Below are positions 19,472 through 32,257 of a stretch of DNA of 64,000 nt, piece after piece (position 1 is the first letter of the stretch; each line of letters opens with the position of its first letter). Under the pieces are notes generated by a model that searched no databases, was not told the DNA's origin, and saw only the letters and a program-made list of their open reading frames with translations. The stretch spans positions 1,116,001-1,180,000 of the forward strand of contig NZ_CP040968.1 in assembly GCF_006365315.1 (NCBI RefSeq), written 5' to 3'. The stretch comes from Candidatus Methylopumilus universalis. Lineage in GTDB: Bacteria; Pseudomonadota; Gammaproteobacteria; Burkholderiales; Methylophilaceae. The position numbers and the translations under genes are program-made.

Positions 19472-20791
19472 TTAGAAGAACAAGATCGCACCTAATGAAC
19501 CGGTATTGTTCTTGTTTTCTTGACCAGCATGGTTTTCTGATTTTAAGTGTGAATATTCAGCTACTAAGTTTAAGCTCTTAGTAAGTGGGTGATAGATACC
19601 ACCTGTCCACATTTCATTCTCTTTAACAACCAAACCTGATGCCAAAGCTACGTTAGCACCTGTTGCTAGTGTTTCACCAGAAGCTAAATCAAGTTTACTT
19701 GTGCCCCAGCTAATACCAACTTTAGTTTTTGTTGGCAATGCATAAGTTGCTTGAACATAACCACCGTTTGAATCACGTGAGTTACCATTTGTAGCATAAC
19801 CGTCCCACATTTGACCTGTCGTACCAATACCACGACCACCATAGTAGTAACCAGTCAAGCCAAAGCCAGCAACATTAACATTTGCACCGATATCACCAGC
19901 ATAAGCTACTGAATCATTAACAGTTACACCTGCTCCTAAGTCAGAAACCTTATTAGCAATACCTGAAACCCAGATCTTACCTGTTACATCATTTGCAGCA
20001 AAACTATATGAAGCTTTACCTTCGTATGCTGTTTGTGCTGAACGATTTGAAGAAGCTGCACTGTAGAATGTTGCTGCAGTAGTTGTTGTAACAACTGAAA
20101 TTGCAGAAGCTGCAGAAGTTACAGCTGTTGTAGTTGTTGAGGCTGCATTTTTAGTACCTGTAGCACGATTTGCGCCCCAGTTTTGTGTTAAACCAACAGT
20201 AGCTTGGAAGCCACTGAAATTTGGAGTTGTGTAAGCAATTTGTGATTTCCAGTCTGCATAAAGATAACCAGCACCGATACGTCCGAGTGTTGTATTGTTA
20301 CCTGCTGATGTAGGAGCGCCAACGCCAAGTAAAGTCATATCGCTAAGAATTGCATCAGAAGCGAAAATACCTAAATCTTTACCAACCTTGATAGAACCCC
20401 ATGATTTGTCGCCAAATGTTAAATAAGCTTGACGATTATTTTGTGTACCAGAGCTTAGTGCGCCAGTTTCAGATGAACCTGGTTGAATGCTGATTAAGAA
20501 TGCTACATCCAAATCATTTTGGCGAGTTGTACCACCAATTGATAAGAAGTTAGGTAATAAGCCTGTGGTAATATTTGAAGCACTGCCAGTTGGGTTTGTG
20601 TTTGCAATACCAGTTAAACCACCAGCAACAGTGTTTCTTACTTCTTGTTTGCTGTAAGTTGCAAATGAGTTAACGTTACCACTGATGTCAACTGTCCAAT
20701 CACCCGCTGGAATTATAATACCAGCATTAGCTAATGAAGCTGATGCTAAAACTGCACCTGCTACGGCTAATTTCATTTTATTAATTTTCAT
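19472..20791 (-). CDS. Major outer-membrane porin (betaproteobacterial type)
   Basis: 439 residues with a Sec signal peptide (MKINKMKLAVAGAVLASASLANA, cleavage after about residue 23), alternating beta-strand pattern throughout, and the outer-membrane insertion signal at the end, GSLGAILFF with terminal Phe. SIKVGKDLGIFASD resembles the constriction-loop region of trimeric Gram-negative porins. Residues 211-252 are a Thr/Ala/Ser-rich low-complexity stretch, likely a surface loop. GGAG at 20798-20801 is the ribosome-binding site; two hairpins precede it and a strong terminator follows, as expected for a very abundant product. Confidence 0.95.
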   Translation of the reverse strand: MKINKMKLAVAGAVLASASLANAGIIIPAGDWTVDISGNVNSFATYSKQEVRNTVAGGLTGIANTNPTGSASNITTGLLPNFLSIGGTTRQNDLDVAFLISIQPGSSETGALSSGTQNNRQAYLTFGDKSWGSIKVGKDLGIFASDAILSDMTLLGVGAPTSAGNNTTLGRIGAGYLYADWKSQIAYTTPNFSGFQATVGLTQNWGANRATGTKNAASTTTTAVTSAASAISVVTTTTAATFYSAASSNRSAQTAYEGKASYSFAANDVTGKIWVSGIANKVSDLGAGVTVNDSVAYAGDIGANVNVAGFGLTGYYYGGRGIGTTGQMWDGYATNGNSRDSNGGYVQATYALPTKTKVGISWGTSKLDLASGETLATGANVALASGLVVKENEMWTGGIYHPLTKSLNLVAEYSHLKSENHAGQENKNNTGSLGAILFF

Positions 20792-20819
20792 AGATTTCTC
20801 CGTTAGTTTTTTTTAAAAC

Positions 20820-20856
20820 CTCATCAATTGCTTGATGAGAAAGTTCGCGAACTTTC
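20820..20856 (-). promoter_or_regulatory. Two adjacent hairpins in the porin leader
   Basis: GAAAGTTCGCGAACTTTC (20839-20856) is a perfect 18-bp palindrome. It shares its edge base with CTCATCAA-N4-TTGATGAG (20820-20839), an 8-bp stem with a 4-base loop. Both lie about 30-65 bases upstream of the porin ATG, presumably within the 5' untranslated RNA. They could stabilise the mRNA, or the palindrome could be a protein operator; the sequence alone does not decide. Confidence 0.6.
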
Positions 20857-21000
20857 CCAATGAATATAAAGCCTCATTAAGAAGGTTACGAGAATTATGC
20901 GTCATCAAACTGAGCTACCGCAAGTATTTTTAGTGTTTTTTACGACATTTGTGAAGCTTTATAGGTTTTTGTTGCAAATTTACAACAAAATTAATTTAAC

Positions 21001-22116
21001 CTATTGATTTATAAGTAATTTTTCATGCTCACGAATCGCATAGCGATCCGTCATGCCGGCAATATAGTCCGCAATGACCCGCGGTTTTTCCTCTCGCCCG
21101 ATGGATTGATAGTCTGAAGGGATTAAGTTTAAGTTGTCCATATATACCTTAAATAGACCCTCAATGGTCTTTACTGCCTTATCTGTCATCTCAGTTACCT
21201 TAGGATGAAGGTATAAAGACTTCCTTAAGAACTGTTTTAACTCAAGCTGTTTTTCTGCCATCTCGGTCGAAAAATCAATCATGGGACCATTAAGCCTTAC
21301 CTCATCTACGGTTTTTGGTTTTGATACCTTTATATAGGAGAGACTCGTGCGACATAAATCATCCACCAAACTATGGATCATTCGGCGGATGGTTTCATGA
21401 ACAAGTCTTTTTTGAGGTAAATCGGGATAAAGGGCTTTGACCTTTAAAGCATGCTCTTTAAAAAGGGAGACTTCCATCAATTGATCAATCGTTAAAAGTC
21501 CTGAACGAATACCGTCATCAATATCGTGATTGTTATAAGCGATCTCATCCGCAAAATTTGCAATCTGTCCCTCGAGTGTTGTTTCTGTTTTATCTAAAAA
21601 TCTTTGACCCACATCACCTAACTTTTCTGCATTTTTAATAGAACAGTGTTTTAAGATGCCTTCCCTTGTTTCAAAGGTGAGATTCAGTCCATCAAATTCG
21701 GCATATCTTTGCTCTAAAAGATCAACGACACGAAGCGACTGAAGATTATGTTCGAAGCCACCATATTCTTTCATGCAACGGTTTAAGGCATCTTGTCCTG
21801 CATGGCCAAAAGGTGTGTGGCCTAAATCGTGAGCTAAAGCTATGGCTTCTGCTAAATCTTCATGGAGGTTTAGGGTTCTTGCAATACTTCTTGCAATTTG
21901 AGCGACTTCCAAGCTGTGCGTTAAACGGGTTCTAAATAAATCACCTTCATGATTCACGAACACTTGGGTTTTGTATTCAAGACGACGAAAAGCGGTGGAG
22001 TGAATCACGCGATCTCGATCGCGCTGAAAATCATTTCTTAAAGTTGAGGTTTCTTCTATAAAACGTCGGCCGCGAGATTGTTCTGGATGTGCAGCATAAG
22101 GTGCCAACTTCATCAT
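21001..22116 (-). CDS. dgt: dGTPase-like HD-domain phosphohydrolase
   Basis: 371 residues of the shorter bacterial dGTPase-like type. The HD metal site is visible as [13 protein letters not shown] (first His) and [17 protein letters not shown] (His-Asp), with a later [15 protein letters not shown] supplying the final Asp. It hydrolyses dNTPs to deoxynucleoside plus triphosphate. Its start overlaps the aroB stop by four bases. The aroK-aroB-dgt order is typical of betaproteobacteria. Confidence 0.93.
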   Translation of the reverse strand: MMKLAPYAAHPEQSRGRRFIEETSTLRNDFQRDRDRVIHSTAFRRLEYKTQVFVNHEGDLFRTRLTHSLEVAQIARSIARTLNLHEDLAEAIALAHDLGHTPFGHAGQDALNRCMKEYGGFEHNLQSLRVVDLLEQRYAEFDGLNLTFETREGILKHCSIKNAEKLGDVGQRFLDKTETTLEGQIANFADEIAYNNHDIDDGIRSGLLTIDQLMEVSLFKEHALKVKALYPDLPQKRLVHETIRRMIHSLVDDLCRTSLSYIKVSKPKTVDEVRLNGPMIDFSTEMAEKQLELKQFLRKSLYLHPKVTEMTDKAVKTIEGLFKVYMDNLNLIPSDYQSIGREEKPRVIADYIAGMTDRYAIREHEKLLINQ

Positions 22117-23201
22117 GCTAAAAAATTTGAAGTTTGAAGTGTGGTCTTTAAATGTTTCGTATCGTAATCACTTGTGATCACAGAGTCGCCAATACCTTTT
22201 TGTAATACCAATCTAATTTTGCCATCTACGACTTTCTTATCCATGCTCATGAGTTCCATATATTGATCCTCACTTATTTTTGGGGGATCAGTTGGAAGTT
22301 TTGCTTCTTTTAAAAGTTTAATGATGCGAGTAAATTCTTCGCCCTTTACCCAGCCCATGAGTTTTGATAAATGAGCTGCCATCACCATACCGGTTGCCAC
22401 TGCTTCGCCATGAAGCCAAACACCATAGCCCATTGCATTTTCAATGGCATGTCCAAACGTATGTCCAAGATTTAATGTAGCTCTCACACCTGATTCATGT
22501 TCGTCCATCTCCACCACATCCGCTTTGTTTTGACATGAACGCTCTATAGCTTCAATCAAAAGAGATGAATTTAATTTCATAAGGCCTTCAATATTTTTTT
22601 CAAGCCAATTAAAAAATGTCTCATCACGAATGAGCCCATACTTAATCACTTCTGCCATACCTGCTGAAAATTCTCGTGAGGGTAATGTTTTTAAAGTATC
22701 GATATCTGCAATCACGCATTGCGGCTGATAAAAAGCACCAATCATATTTTTACCCATGGGATGATTAATCCCTGTTTTGCCACCGACTGAAGAATCCACT
22801 TGAGATAAAAGTGTAGTTGGAATTTGTATAAAAGGTACGCCCCTTAAATAAGTCGCTGCGGCATAGCCTGTCATATCGCCTATGACGCCACCTCCTAATG
22901 CAATGAGTGTGACCGTGCGTTCACATTTTTCTTTTAAAAGTGCATCGTAAATAAGATTTAAGGTTTCTTGGTTTTTATAAGATTCGCCATCGGGCAAAAT
23001 AATTGGAAACGCTTTAATGCCATGCCCTTTTAAAAGGGATAACAATGGATCAAGATATAAAGGTGCGACCGTGGTATTAGTGACAATCGCCACATGCTTT
23101 TGTTTTAAGTGAGATTCGATGAGTTTAATTTGAGACAGCAAGCCCTCTCCAATATAAATAGGATAGGATCGATTCTCTAATTGAATATTTAGTGTTTGCA
23201 T
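22113..23201 (-). CDS. aroB: 3-dehydroquinate synthase
   Basis: 362 residues with the NAD-binding [19 protein letters not shown], the [19 protein letters not shown] active-site stretch, and metal-ligand regions [17 protein letters not shown] and [11 protein letters not shown]. It makes 3-dehydroquinate from DAHP, the second step of the shikimate pathway. It sits 4 bases after aroK and overlaps dgt by 4 bases, so the three genes form one operon. Confidence 0.98.
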   Translation of the reverse strand: MQTLNIQLENRSYPIYIGEGLLSQIKLIESHLKQKHVAIVTNTTVAPLYLDPLLSLLKGHGIKAFPIILPDGESYKNQETLNLIYDALLKEKCERTVTLIALGGGVIGDMTGYAAATYLRGVPFIQIPTTLLSQVDSSVGGKTGINHPMGKNMIGAFYQPQCVIADIDTLKTLPSREFSAGMAEVIKYGLIRDETFFNWLEKNIEGLMKLNSSLLIEAIERSCQNKADVVEMDEHESGVRATLNLGHTFGHAIENAMGYGVWLHGEAVATGMVMAAHLSKLMGWVKGEEFTRIIKLLKEAKLPTDPPKISEDQYMELMSMDKKVVDGKIRLVLQKGIGDSVITSDYDTKHLKTTLQTSNFLA

Positions 23202-23205
23202 GTGT

Positions 23206-23721
23206 CTAACTTAATAATGACTCAATTTTATTAATAATCGTTTGTGTTTTTTGTTGTCCAGTGTCGACGACGAATGACGCCACATTTAAATATAAAGGAT
23301 GTCTATCTTTATATAATTGATTTAATGTATCTAGCATATTGCCTTGTTGTAAAAGTGGCCGATCTTTATCGTAAGCCATACGTTTTGCTAAGTGTTGAGG
23401 CTTGGCATTTAAATATATAACCTTACCTCTTTCTTTTAAAAGCGCGCGATTTTCTGCACTTAATATCGCACCCCCACCTGTCGCTAAAATAATATCTTTT
23501 TTACTCGATAACTCATCAATCATTTGCGTTTCTCTTTTGCGAAAACCTTCTTCACCCTCGAGTTCAAAAATCACCGAGACCTTAACACCCAACTTTTTTT
23601 CAATTTCATGATCGGTATCGTAAAAAGTTTTTTTAAGTTTTTTGGCTAACAATTTACCTATGGTCGTTTTACCTGCGCCCATAAGTCCTACAAAAAAAAT
23701 ATTGTCATTAATCGTTGCCAT
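23206..23721 (-). CDS. aroK: Shikimate kinase
   Basis: 171 residues: Walker [19 protein letters not shown], shikimate-binding DTDHEIE and EGFRKRE, the LATGGGAIL motif and a lid with DRPLL. It phosphorylates shikimate with ATP. It heads the aroK-aroB-dgt operon, divergent from ponA with 137 bases between. In most related genomes pilMNOPQ lies between ponA and aroK; here it is missing. Confidence 0.97.
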   Translation of the reverse strand: MATINDNIFFVGLMGAGKTTIGKLLAKKLKKTFYDTDHEIEKKLGVKVSVIFELEGEEGFRKRETQMIDELSSKKDIILATGGGAILSAENRALLKERGKVIYLNAKPQHLAKRMAYDKDRPLLQQGNMLDTLNQLYKDRHPLYLNVASFVVDTGQQKTQTIINKIESLLS

Positions 23722-23858
23722 GACGAACTAGCTTTATATTCAAGAATACTGATTATTTTAAGGGATTAATGAAGTTCTGGTTCGAATTGCCTACAAATAA
23801 TCTTCAACACCTTTTATAATAAGACTCATTAACCCCTCTTAAATCGCAAAAAAGACTT

Positions 23859-26141
23859 ATGGCAAAACCTACTTTCATAAAACGTCTCATGTTGTGGTTT
23901 TTTATAAGCTTGGCAGCCATCGGAGCATTAATTGCTTTAACCATTGCCTTAGTTATACCCTCATTACCCTCTCTCGAATCGCTGACCGAATACCGTCCTA
24001 AACTACCTTTAAGAGTCTATAGCTCAGACGGGTTCCTCATGGCTGAGTTTGGTGAAGAACGTCGCGCCTTTATTAAAATTCGTAATGTGCCTAAAAAAAT
24101 GAAGAATGCTATTTTGGCAATTGAAGACCGTCGTTTCTATCAACACAAAGGGGTTGATGCTGTCGGTGTTGGACGTGCGATTGTCAAAAATTTAGCAGGT
24201 GCCTCACATGAGGGAGCGAGTACGATCACGATGCAAGTCGCACGTAATTTTTTTCTTTCATCTGATAAAACTTTAAGACGAAAAATTAGTGAAGTTTTTC
24301 TTTCCTATAAAATTGAAAAAAATTTAAATAAAGATCAAATTTTAGAGCTTTATATTAATCAAATTTATTTAGGTCAACGTGCCTACGGTTTTGGAGCAGC
24401 AGCTCTCGTCTATTATGGCAAGCCTCTAGAAAAACTCACTTTGGCTGAATGTGCGCTTTTAGCAGGCCTGCCGAAAGCTCCTTCTAATTACAATCCATTT
24501 ACCAATCCAAAACGTGCCATTCAACGCCAACGTGAAGTCTTAAAAAATATGTTGCGTTATGAATTTATTGATCAAAAAGCTTTTGAAGAAGCGATGAACC
24601 AAACGCTTCATTTCAAGGAGTCGCGACAATCCAGAGATTTAATAGCTGATCATGCATCTGAAATGGTAAGACAAGTGCTTTATGATCAATATAAAGATGA
24701 TATCTACACAAGTGGTATTAAGGTTTACACCACCATTAAGAAAGCCAACCAAGAGGCGGCTAATGAAGCAGTATTAAGAGGCATTTTAGATTACGATCGT
24801 CGTCATGAATATCGAGGCCCTGAAAAAACGATTGATTTGGAAGGTAAAAAATTCGAAGATCAAAAAACTAAGATTTCAGACACGCTTGATGGCATAGAAG
24901 AATACAACGGATTTATTCCAGCCGTGGTTATTAAAGCTGAATCTAAATATGTTCAAGCTTTCACTAAAAAAGGAGATATGGTTGATATTAAAAATGATGG
25001 TTTAGCCCTCATTCAAAAAACCTTGAGTGACAAAGATCCTAAAAATAGAAAAATTAAACCAGGCGTTATTATTCGTGTGATTCAAAAAAATAAACAATGG
25101 GAGGTAGTACAACTTCCTAAGGTAGAAGCGGCATTAGTCTCAATGGATCCTCAAACAGGGGCCATTACAGCCCTCGTTGGCGGCTTTGATTTCAATCGAA
25201 ATAAATATAACCATGTCACTCAAGCGAAACGCCAGCCTGGATCAACTTTCAAGCCCTTCATTTATTCTGCAGCCTTGGAAAAAGGTATTACACCTGCCAC
25301 TATTGTGAATGATGCGCCACTTCATTTCTCAGCAGCTGAAACAGGAAGTGGAATGGATTGGGATCCACAAAATTATGATAATGATTTTGATGGACATATC
25401 AGACTTCGTAATGGTTTAGCAAAATCTAAAAACTTAGTTGCTATTCGGGTACTAAAAGCAATTGGTGCGCCTTATGCACAAGACTATGCATCACGCTTTG
25501 GTTTTGACCCTGCAAATCATCCTGCTTACTTATCGATGGGCTTAGGTGTCGGCTCTGCCACACTTATCGAAATGGTGACTGCATATGGTGTATTTGCAAA
25601 TGGAGGTTATCTTAAAAAACCTTACCTCATAGAAAAGATGGTTGATAGTCAGGGTCAAGTCATCGATCAAACCAATACAATGTTTCAAAATGAAGAAACA
25701 CCGCGTGTCATTGATCCTAGAAATTCATTTATCATGACGACCCTTTTACAAGACGTAGTCAATAAAGGAACAGCTCAAAAAGCTAAGGCATTAGGTCGAT
25801 CAGATATTGCAGGCAAAACAGGCACCACAAATAATCAAGTAGATGCTTGGTTTGCAGGCTATACGCCTTCGCAAGTCGCCATTGCATGGATTGGATTTGA
25901 TCAGCCTAAATCATTAGGTAAAGATGAAACAGGCTCTCAGGCTGCCCTTCCTATATGGATTAAATATATGCAGACCGCCCTCAAAGATGTTCCTATACAA
26001 AATTATGCGATGCCTGATGGTGTCATGATTCGCAAAATTAAATCAGATACAGGTACACCGGCTTATGAAAATGAAGAAGGCGTGAATGAGTATTTCTACT
26101 TAGAATTTCCACCACATAATGAGATACATCTCCTCAATTAA
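23859..26141 (+). CDS. mrcA: Penicillin-binding protein 1A (class A bifunctional)
   Basis: 760 residues. One N-terminal membrane anchor (about 10-32); a GT51 transglycosylase with catalytic Glu89 in IEDRRFYQHKGVD and GASTITMQVARNFF; an OB-like insert; then a transpeptidase domain with Ser462 in PGSTFKPF, SKN at the SxN position and KTGTT. It polymerises and cross-links peptidoglycan in the periplasm. A TATAAT at 23815-23820 is a plausible -10. Also called ponA. The following gene begins 21 bases later. Confidence 0.97.
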   Translation: MAKPTFIKRLMLWFFISLAAIGALIALTIALVIPSLPSLESLTEYRPKLPLRVYSSDGFLMAEFGEERRAFIKIRNVPKKMKNAILAIEDRRFYQHKGVDAVGVGRAIVKNLAGASHEGASTITMQVARNFFLSSDKTLRRKISEVFLSYKIEKNLNKDQILELYINQIYLGQRAYGFGAAALVYYGKPLEKLTLAECALLAGLPKAPSNYNPFTNPKRAIQRQREVLKNMLRYEFIDQKAFEEAMNQTLHFKESRQSRDLIADHASEMVRQVLYDQYKDDIYTSGIKVYTTIKKANQEAANEAVLRGILDYDRRHEYRGPEKTIDLEGKKFEDQKTKISDTLDGIEEYNGFIPAVVIKAESKYVQAFTKKGDMVDIKNDGLALIQKTLSDKDPKNRKIKPGVIIRVIQKNKQWEVVQLPKVEAALVSMDPQTGAITALVGGFDFNRNKYNHVTQAKRQPGSTFKPFIYSAALEKGITPATIVNDAPLHFSAAETGSGMDWDPQNYDNDFDGHIRLRNGLAKSKNLVAIRVLKAIGAPYAQDYASRFGFDPANHPAYLSMGLGVGSATLIEMVTAYGVFANGGYLKKPYLIEKMVDSQGQVIDQTNTMFQNEETPRVIDPRNSFIMTTLLQDVVNKGTAQKAKALGRSDIAGKTGTTNNQVDAWFAGYTPSQVAIAWIGFDQPKSLGKDETGSQAALPIWIKYMQTALKDVPIQNYAMPDGVMIRKIKSDTGTPAYENEEGVNEYFYLEFPPHNEIHLLN

Positions 26142-26162
26142 TTTTTAAAAAAAGTGTTTCAT

Positions 26163-26711
26163 ATGGCAAGACAAAGTAAACATATTCGATTTCAGGTGGC
26201 TCATAAAGCTGCGCAAATGATGGTCGAAGAAGGAATTAGCGATTATGCATTTGCAAAACGTAAAGCGGCTAATTTTTTTGGGCTGATGGATGGCGATGTC
26301 TTGCCTTCAAATAATGAAATTAATGATGCTATTAAAGAACATCAAGCGATTTTTTTAAATAAAGAGCATGAGGGGCGTCTCAAAGCATTAAGACTTGAAG
26401 CATTAAATCTAATGAAAAAATTAAGTGCTTTTAACCCTCATTTAATAGGCGGAATATTAGATGGCGCAATCGGACGGTACCCTAAAACTCATATTGAACT
26501 ATATGCTGATTCCATGAAAGAGATTGAGTTTTTTTTACTCAATCTTGGTATACCATACGAAACGCGAGATCTAAAATTAAAAAAAATTCCAATATTAATT
26601 ATTGCTGGCTCTCAAGGGCCTATTGAACTTATGATCTTTGATATTGGATCTTTGAAATTTAAAAGAAATAGTGGGTCCATAAAATATATAGAGAGGTTAA
26701 TTTTGGCATGA
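26163..26711 (+). CDS. Conserved hypothetical protein downstream of ponA
   Basis: 182 residues from the ATG at 26163 (a GTG three codons earlier is possible; no clear ribosome-binding site for either). The first 80 residues are helical and charged (HIRFQVAHKAAQMMVEEGIS, then DYAFAKRKAA). The rest looks alpha/beta with LIGGILDGAIGRYPKTHIELY and SMKEIEFFLLNLGIPYE, a pattern loosely reminiscent of minimal nucleotidyltransferase folds, although I cannot confirm it. It has no signal peptide or membrane segment. It overlaps the next gene by ATGA and is less AT-rich than the genes after it, so it may belong to the core genome rather than the cassette. Confidence 0.8.
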   Translation: MARQSKHIRFQVAHKAAQMMVEEGISDYAFAKRKAANFFGLMDGDVLPSNNEINDAIKEHQAIFLNKEHEGRLKALRLEALNLMKKLSAFNPHLIGGILDGAIGRYPKTHIELYADSMKEIEFFLLNLGIPYETRDLKLKKIPILIIAGSQGPIELMIFDIGSLKFKRNSGSIKYIERLILA

Positions 26712-27259
26712 TTAAATTAAATTTAGGTTGTGGGGATAAAATTATCCCAGAGTACATAAATGTTGATATTGATTCAGAAAGATATTCTGATAAAAAACCT
26801 GATATCTTGTGTGATATTAAAAAATTAACCTTTAATGATAATTACGCCGATGAAATACTCTCTGTTCATGTTATAGAACATTTCTGGAGATGGGAGGCTT
26901 TGGATGTTTTAAAAGAATGGGTTAGGGTATTAAAGCCTGGCGGAAAAATGATTATTGAATGCCCTAATTTGAAATCCGCATGTGAAGAGTTTTTAAAAAA
27001 TCCTGATGCTTTTTCTGGTCCAGGAGCAGAAGGGCAAAGAACTATGTGGGTTTTTTATGGCGACCCAAAATGGAAAGATCCTTTGATGGTTCACAGATGG
27101 GGATACACCCCAAATTCTCTTGGAAGATTAATGCATGAGGCTGGTTTAATTAATCTAAGACAAGAGGCAGCACAATTCAAGCTTAAAGAGCCTCGCGATA
27201 TGAGAATCGTTGGGGAAAAAAGTGGTTTAATTAACTATACTTTAAATTATAAGGTTTAA
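26708..27259 (+). CDS. SAM-dependent methyltransferase (class I)
   Basis: 183 residues opening IKLNLGCGDKIIPEYINVDI, the glycine-rich SAM-binding motif I and acidic strand-2 end of a Methyltransf_11-like fold. SVHVIEHFWRWEALDVLKEW is the post-I/motif II region, followed by RVLKPGGKMIIECPNL (motif III). The substrate is unknown; neighbours suggest a surface sugar or a glycan precursor. It overlaps the upstream gene by four bases. Confidence 0.88.
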   Translation: MIKLNLGCGDKIIPEYINVDIDSERYSDKKPDILCDIKKLTFNDNYADEILSVHVIEHFWRWEALDVLKEWVRVLKPGGKMIIECPNLKSACEEFLKNPDAFSGPGAEGQRTMWVFYGDPKWKDPLMVHRWGYTPNSLGRLMHEAGLINLRQEAAQFKLKEPRDMRIVGEKSGLINYTLNYKV

Positions 27260-27266
27260 TTAAAAA

Positions 27267-27949
27267 ATGAAATTTTCAGACGCTTTTAACGCACCAAGAA
27301 ACTTTACTTCTGAAAAATGGGAGCATTATTTTGAAATTTATGATCATCTTTTGGGCCATTTATATGGATCCAAAGTTAATTTTCTTGAGATTGGCGTTCA
27401 AAATGGAGGGTCATTGGAAATAGCGCAAAATCTTTTCTCAAAAGAATCTAAAATTATAGGGCTTGATATAGATCCAAGATGTAAAATTCTTGAAACTGTG
27501 GTTGCTGATCATATATTAATTGGATCACAAATAGACGACCATGTTTTGCAGAAAATATTCGAACTAACTCCTCATTTAAATATTATTATTGATGATGGCT
27601 CTCACATTCAATCCCACATGATTTTAACTTTCTTAAAGCTTTTTTCTCATTTAGCCCAAGGTGGAATATATATCATTGAAGATACTCATACAAACTATAG
27701 CCATGAGCATCAAGAAAGCTTTCTAGGCATTGGTCTCTATGATTACTTTAAAGGACTTTCAGAAAGGCTAAATATAGATTTCATAAATCCTCAGCACAGA
27801 AAAGAACGCTTTAAATTACCTCGTGACTTACGCCCTGAAGTTAAAACATACCCAGATATAATAAATGAAATATTCTCAATTGAATTTTTTAATAGCATTA
27901 TTGCAATACGAAAAAAAATGAAGGTTGAGCCTTTAAGAATCAGAAAATA

Positions 27950-27950
<1 letters not shown>
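27267..27950 (+). CDS. Class I methyltransferase of the CmcI/hydroxylase-like group
   Basis: 227 residues with VNFLEIGVQNGGSLEIAQNL (motif I), IIGLDIDPRCK (strand 2) and IIIDDGSHIQSHMILTFLKL, then GGIYIIEDTHTNY. This DDGSH..IEDTHT signature is found in methyltransferases of the cephalosporin-hydroxylase/macrocin-O-methyltransferase type, often in polysaccharide clusters. The role is likely O-methylation of a sugar, but the acceptor is unknown. It follows the other methyltransferase by seven bases; its stop shares bases with the next ATG. Confidence 0.85.
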
Positions 27951-30705
<2,755 letters not shown>

Positions 30706-30713
<8 letters not shown>

Positions 30714-31692
30714 GTGACGCCACCTTGAGTGCTTCTAATTTTTTTAATGCTAAACCTTGGTCAATCACTGATGCAGCTTTTGCAATACCTTCTTTTAAAG
30801 TTGAAGAAATACCACTGATATAAATAGCTGCTCCTGCGTTAAGAATTGTAATGTTGCGATGAGGACCTTGACTGCCATTTAGCACATCAAGCATCATAGC
30901 CTTTGATGCTTCCGCATTTTCTACTTGTATCGTTTTAAGATCTGCTACATCCAATCCAAAATCAGAAGGCTGAATAGTATAAGTTGTGATCGTTTTATTT
31001 TTTAACTCTGTAACAGTGGTTCGACTTGATATTGAAATTTCATCCATACCATCTTCACCATGCACCACCATGACATGTTCACTTCCTAGTTTTGATAACA
31101 CCTCTGCCATAGTTTGTGTGAGCGACTTATCGTAAACACCCAATACTTGATGCGTTGCCAATGCTGGATTTGCTAGAGGCCCTAAAACATTAAAAATGGT
31201 TCTGATGCCTAATTTTTTTCGAACCGGTGCTGCATATCGCATCGCTGGATGAAAGTTGGGTGCAAACATAAAAGCAATACCAATCTCATTCACAAGCGAC
31301 GCCACTTTGTCTGCTGTTAAATTGACATTCACACCTAGGGCTTCTAATACATCAGCACTACCGCATTTAGATGATACTGAGCGGCCGCCATGTTTCGCCA
31401 CTTTCACACCCGCACTTGCGGCTACAATCGCGCTCAAGGTAGACACATTAAATGTTTGAATGCCGTCCCCTCCTGTGCCACAGGTATCGACTAAATGTGT
31501 TTTATCCTGAATCACTACTTGCTTTGAAAATTGACGCATCACCGTTGCTGCGTCAAAAATATTTTCTGCAGTCACACCTTTTTCATTTAAAGCTAAAACA
31601 TAAGATTCAATAATGTCGTCACTTAGGACACCTGACATTAAAGACTGCATAAAGTCTCTCACAGATAATTCTTTTGAGTTCATGTTAGCCAT
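30706..31692 (-). CDS. trpD: Anthranilate phosphoribosyltransferase
   Basis: 328 residues with the PRPP loop [18 protein letters not shown], the [20 protein letters not shown] anthranilate-site stretch, and [17 protein letters not shown]. It transfers phosphoribose to anthranilate. It overlaps both neighbours by 8 bases; an ATG three codons in (MNSKEL) is an alternative start. Confidence 0.97.
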
Positions 31693-32254
31693 ATGCTTTT
31701 AAAAAATTATTTAATAGATCGTGTCCATGTTCAGTGAGCACTGATTCAGGATGGAATTGAACGCCTTCGATCGGAAGTGTCTTATGACGGACCCCCATAA
31801 TTTCTTCATCATCGGTCCATGCCGTTACTTCTAAACAACTAGGTAATGTTGCACGCTCAATCACAAGGGAATGATAACGTGTCGCTGTGAATGGATTTTT
31901 TAAGTCTTTAAATACCCCTTGATCTATATGATGAATTTTTGAAGTTTTGCCATGCATCAATGTTTTAGCATGAATAATTTTTCCCCCAAATGCTTGGCCA
32001 ATCGTTTGATGGCCTAAGCAAACACCTAGAATGGGAATCTCCCCTTTGAATGTATTGACCACCTCTAAAGAAACACCTGCCTCATTGGGGGTGCATGGGC
32101 CAGGAGACAACACAATATACTGAGGATTCTTTTTTTTGATTTCATCAATCGTAATCTCATCATTGCGATACACTTCAACTTCTTGTTTGAGCTCAGCTAA
32201 ATACTGAACAAGGTTATAAGTAAATGAATCGTAGTTATCAATCATGAGTAACAT
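31685..32254 (-). CDS. trpG: Anthranilate synthase glutaminase component
   Basis: 189-residue class I glutamine amidotransferase: [12 protein letters not shown], nucleophile elbow [16 protein letters not shown], and the His-Glu pair in [14 protein letters not shown]. It feeds ammonia to TrpE. It could also serve aminodeoxychorismate synthase (PabA), as single TrpG/PabA proteins often do. It lies 3 bases after trpE. Confidence 0.97.
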   Translation of the reverse strand: MLLMIDNYDSFTYNLVQYLAELKQEVEVYRNDEITIDEIKKKNPQYIVLSPGPCTPNEAGVSLEVVNTFKGEIPILGVCLGHQTIGQAFGGKIIHAKTLMHGKTSKIHHIDQGVFKDLKNPFTATRYHSLVIERATLPSCLEVTAWTDDEEIMGVRHKTLPIEGVQFHPESVLTEHGHDLLNNFLKAYG

Positions 32255-32257
32255 AAT

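Noticed and set aside
20857-21000. Small gene between the porin leader and dgt
   Set aside because: No frame of useful length with a ribosome-binding site; the stretch is AT-rich and probably holds the porin promoter.
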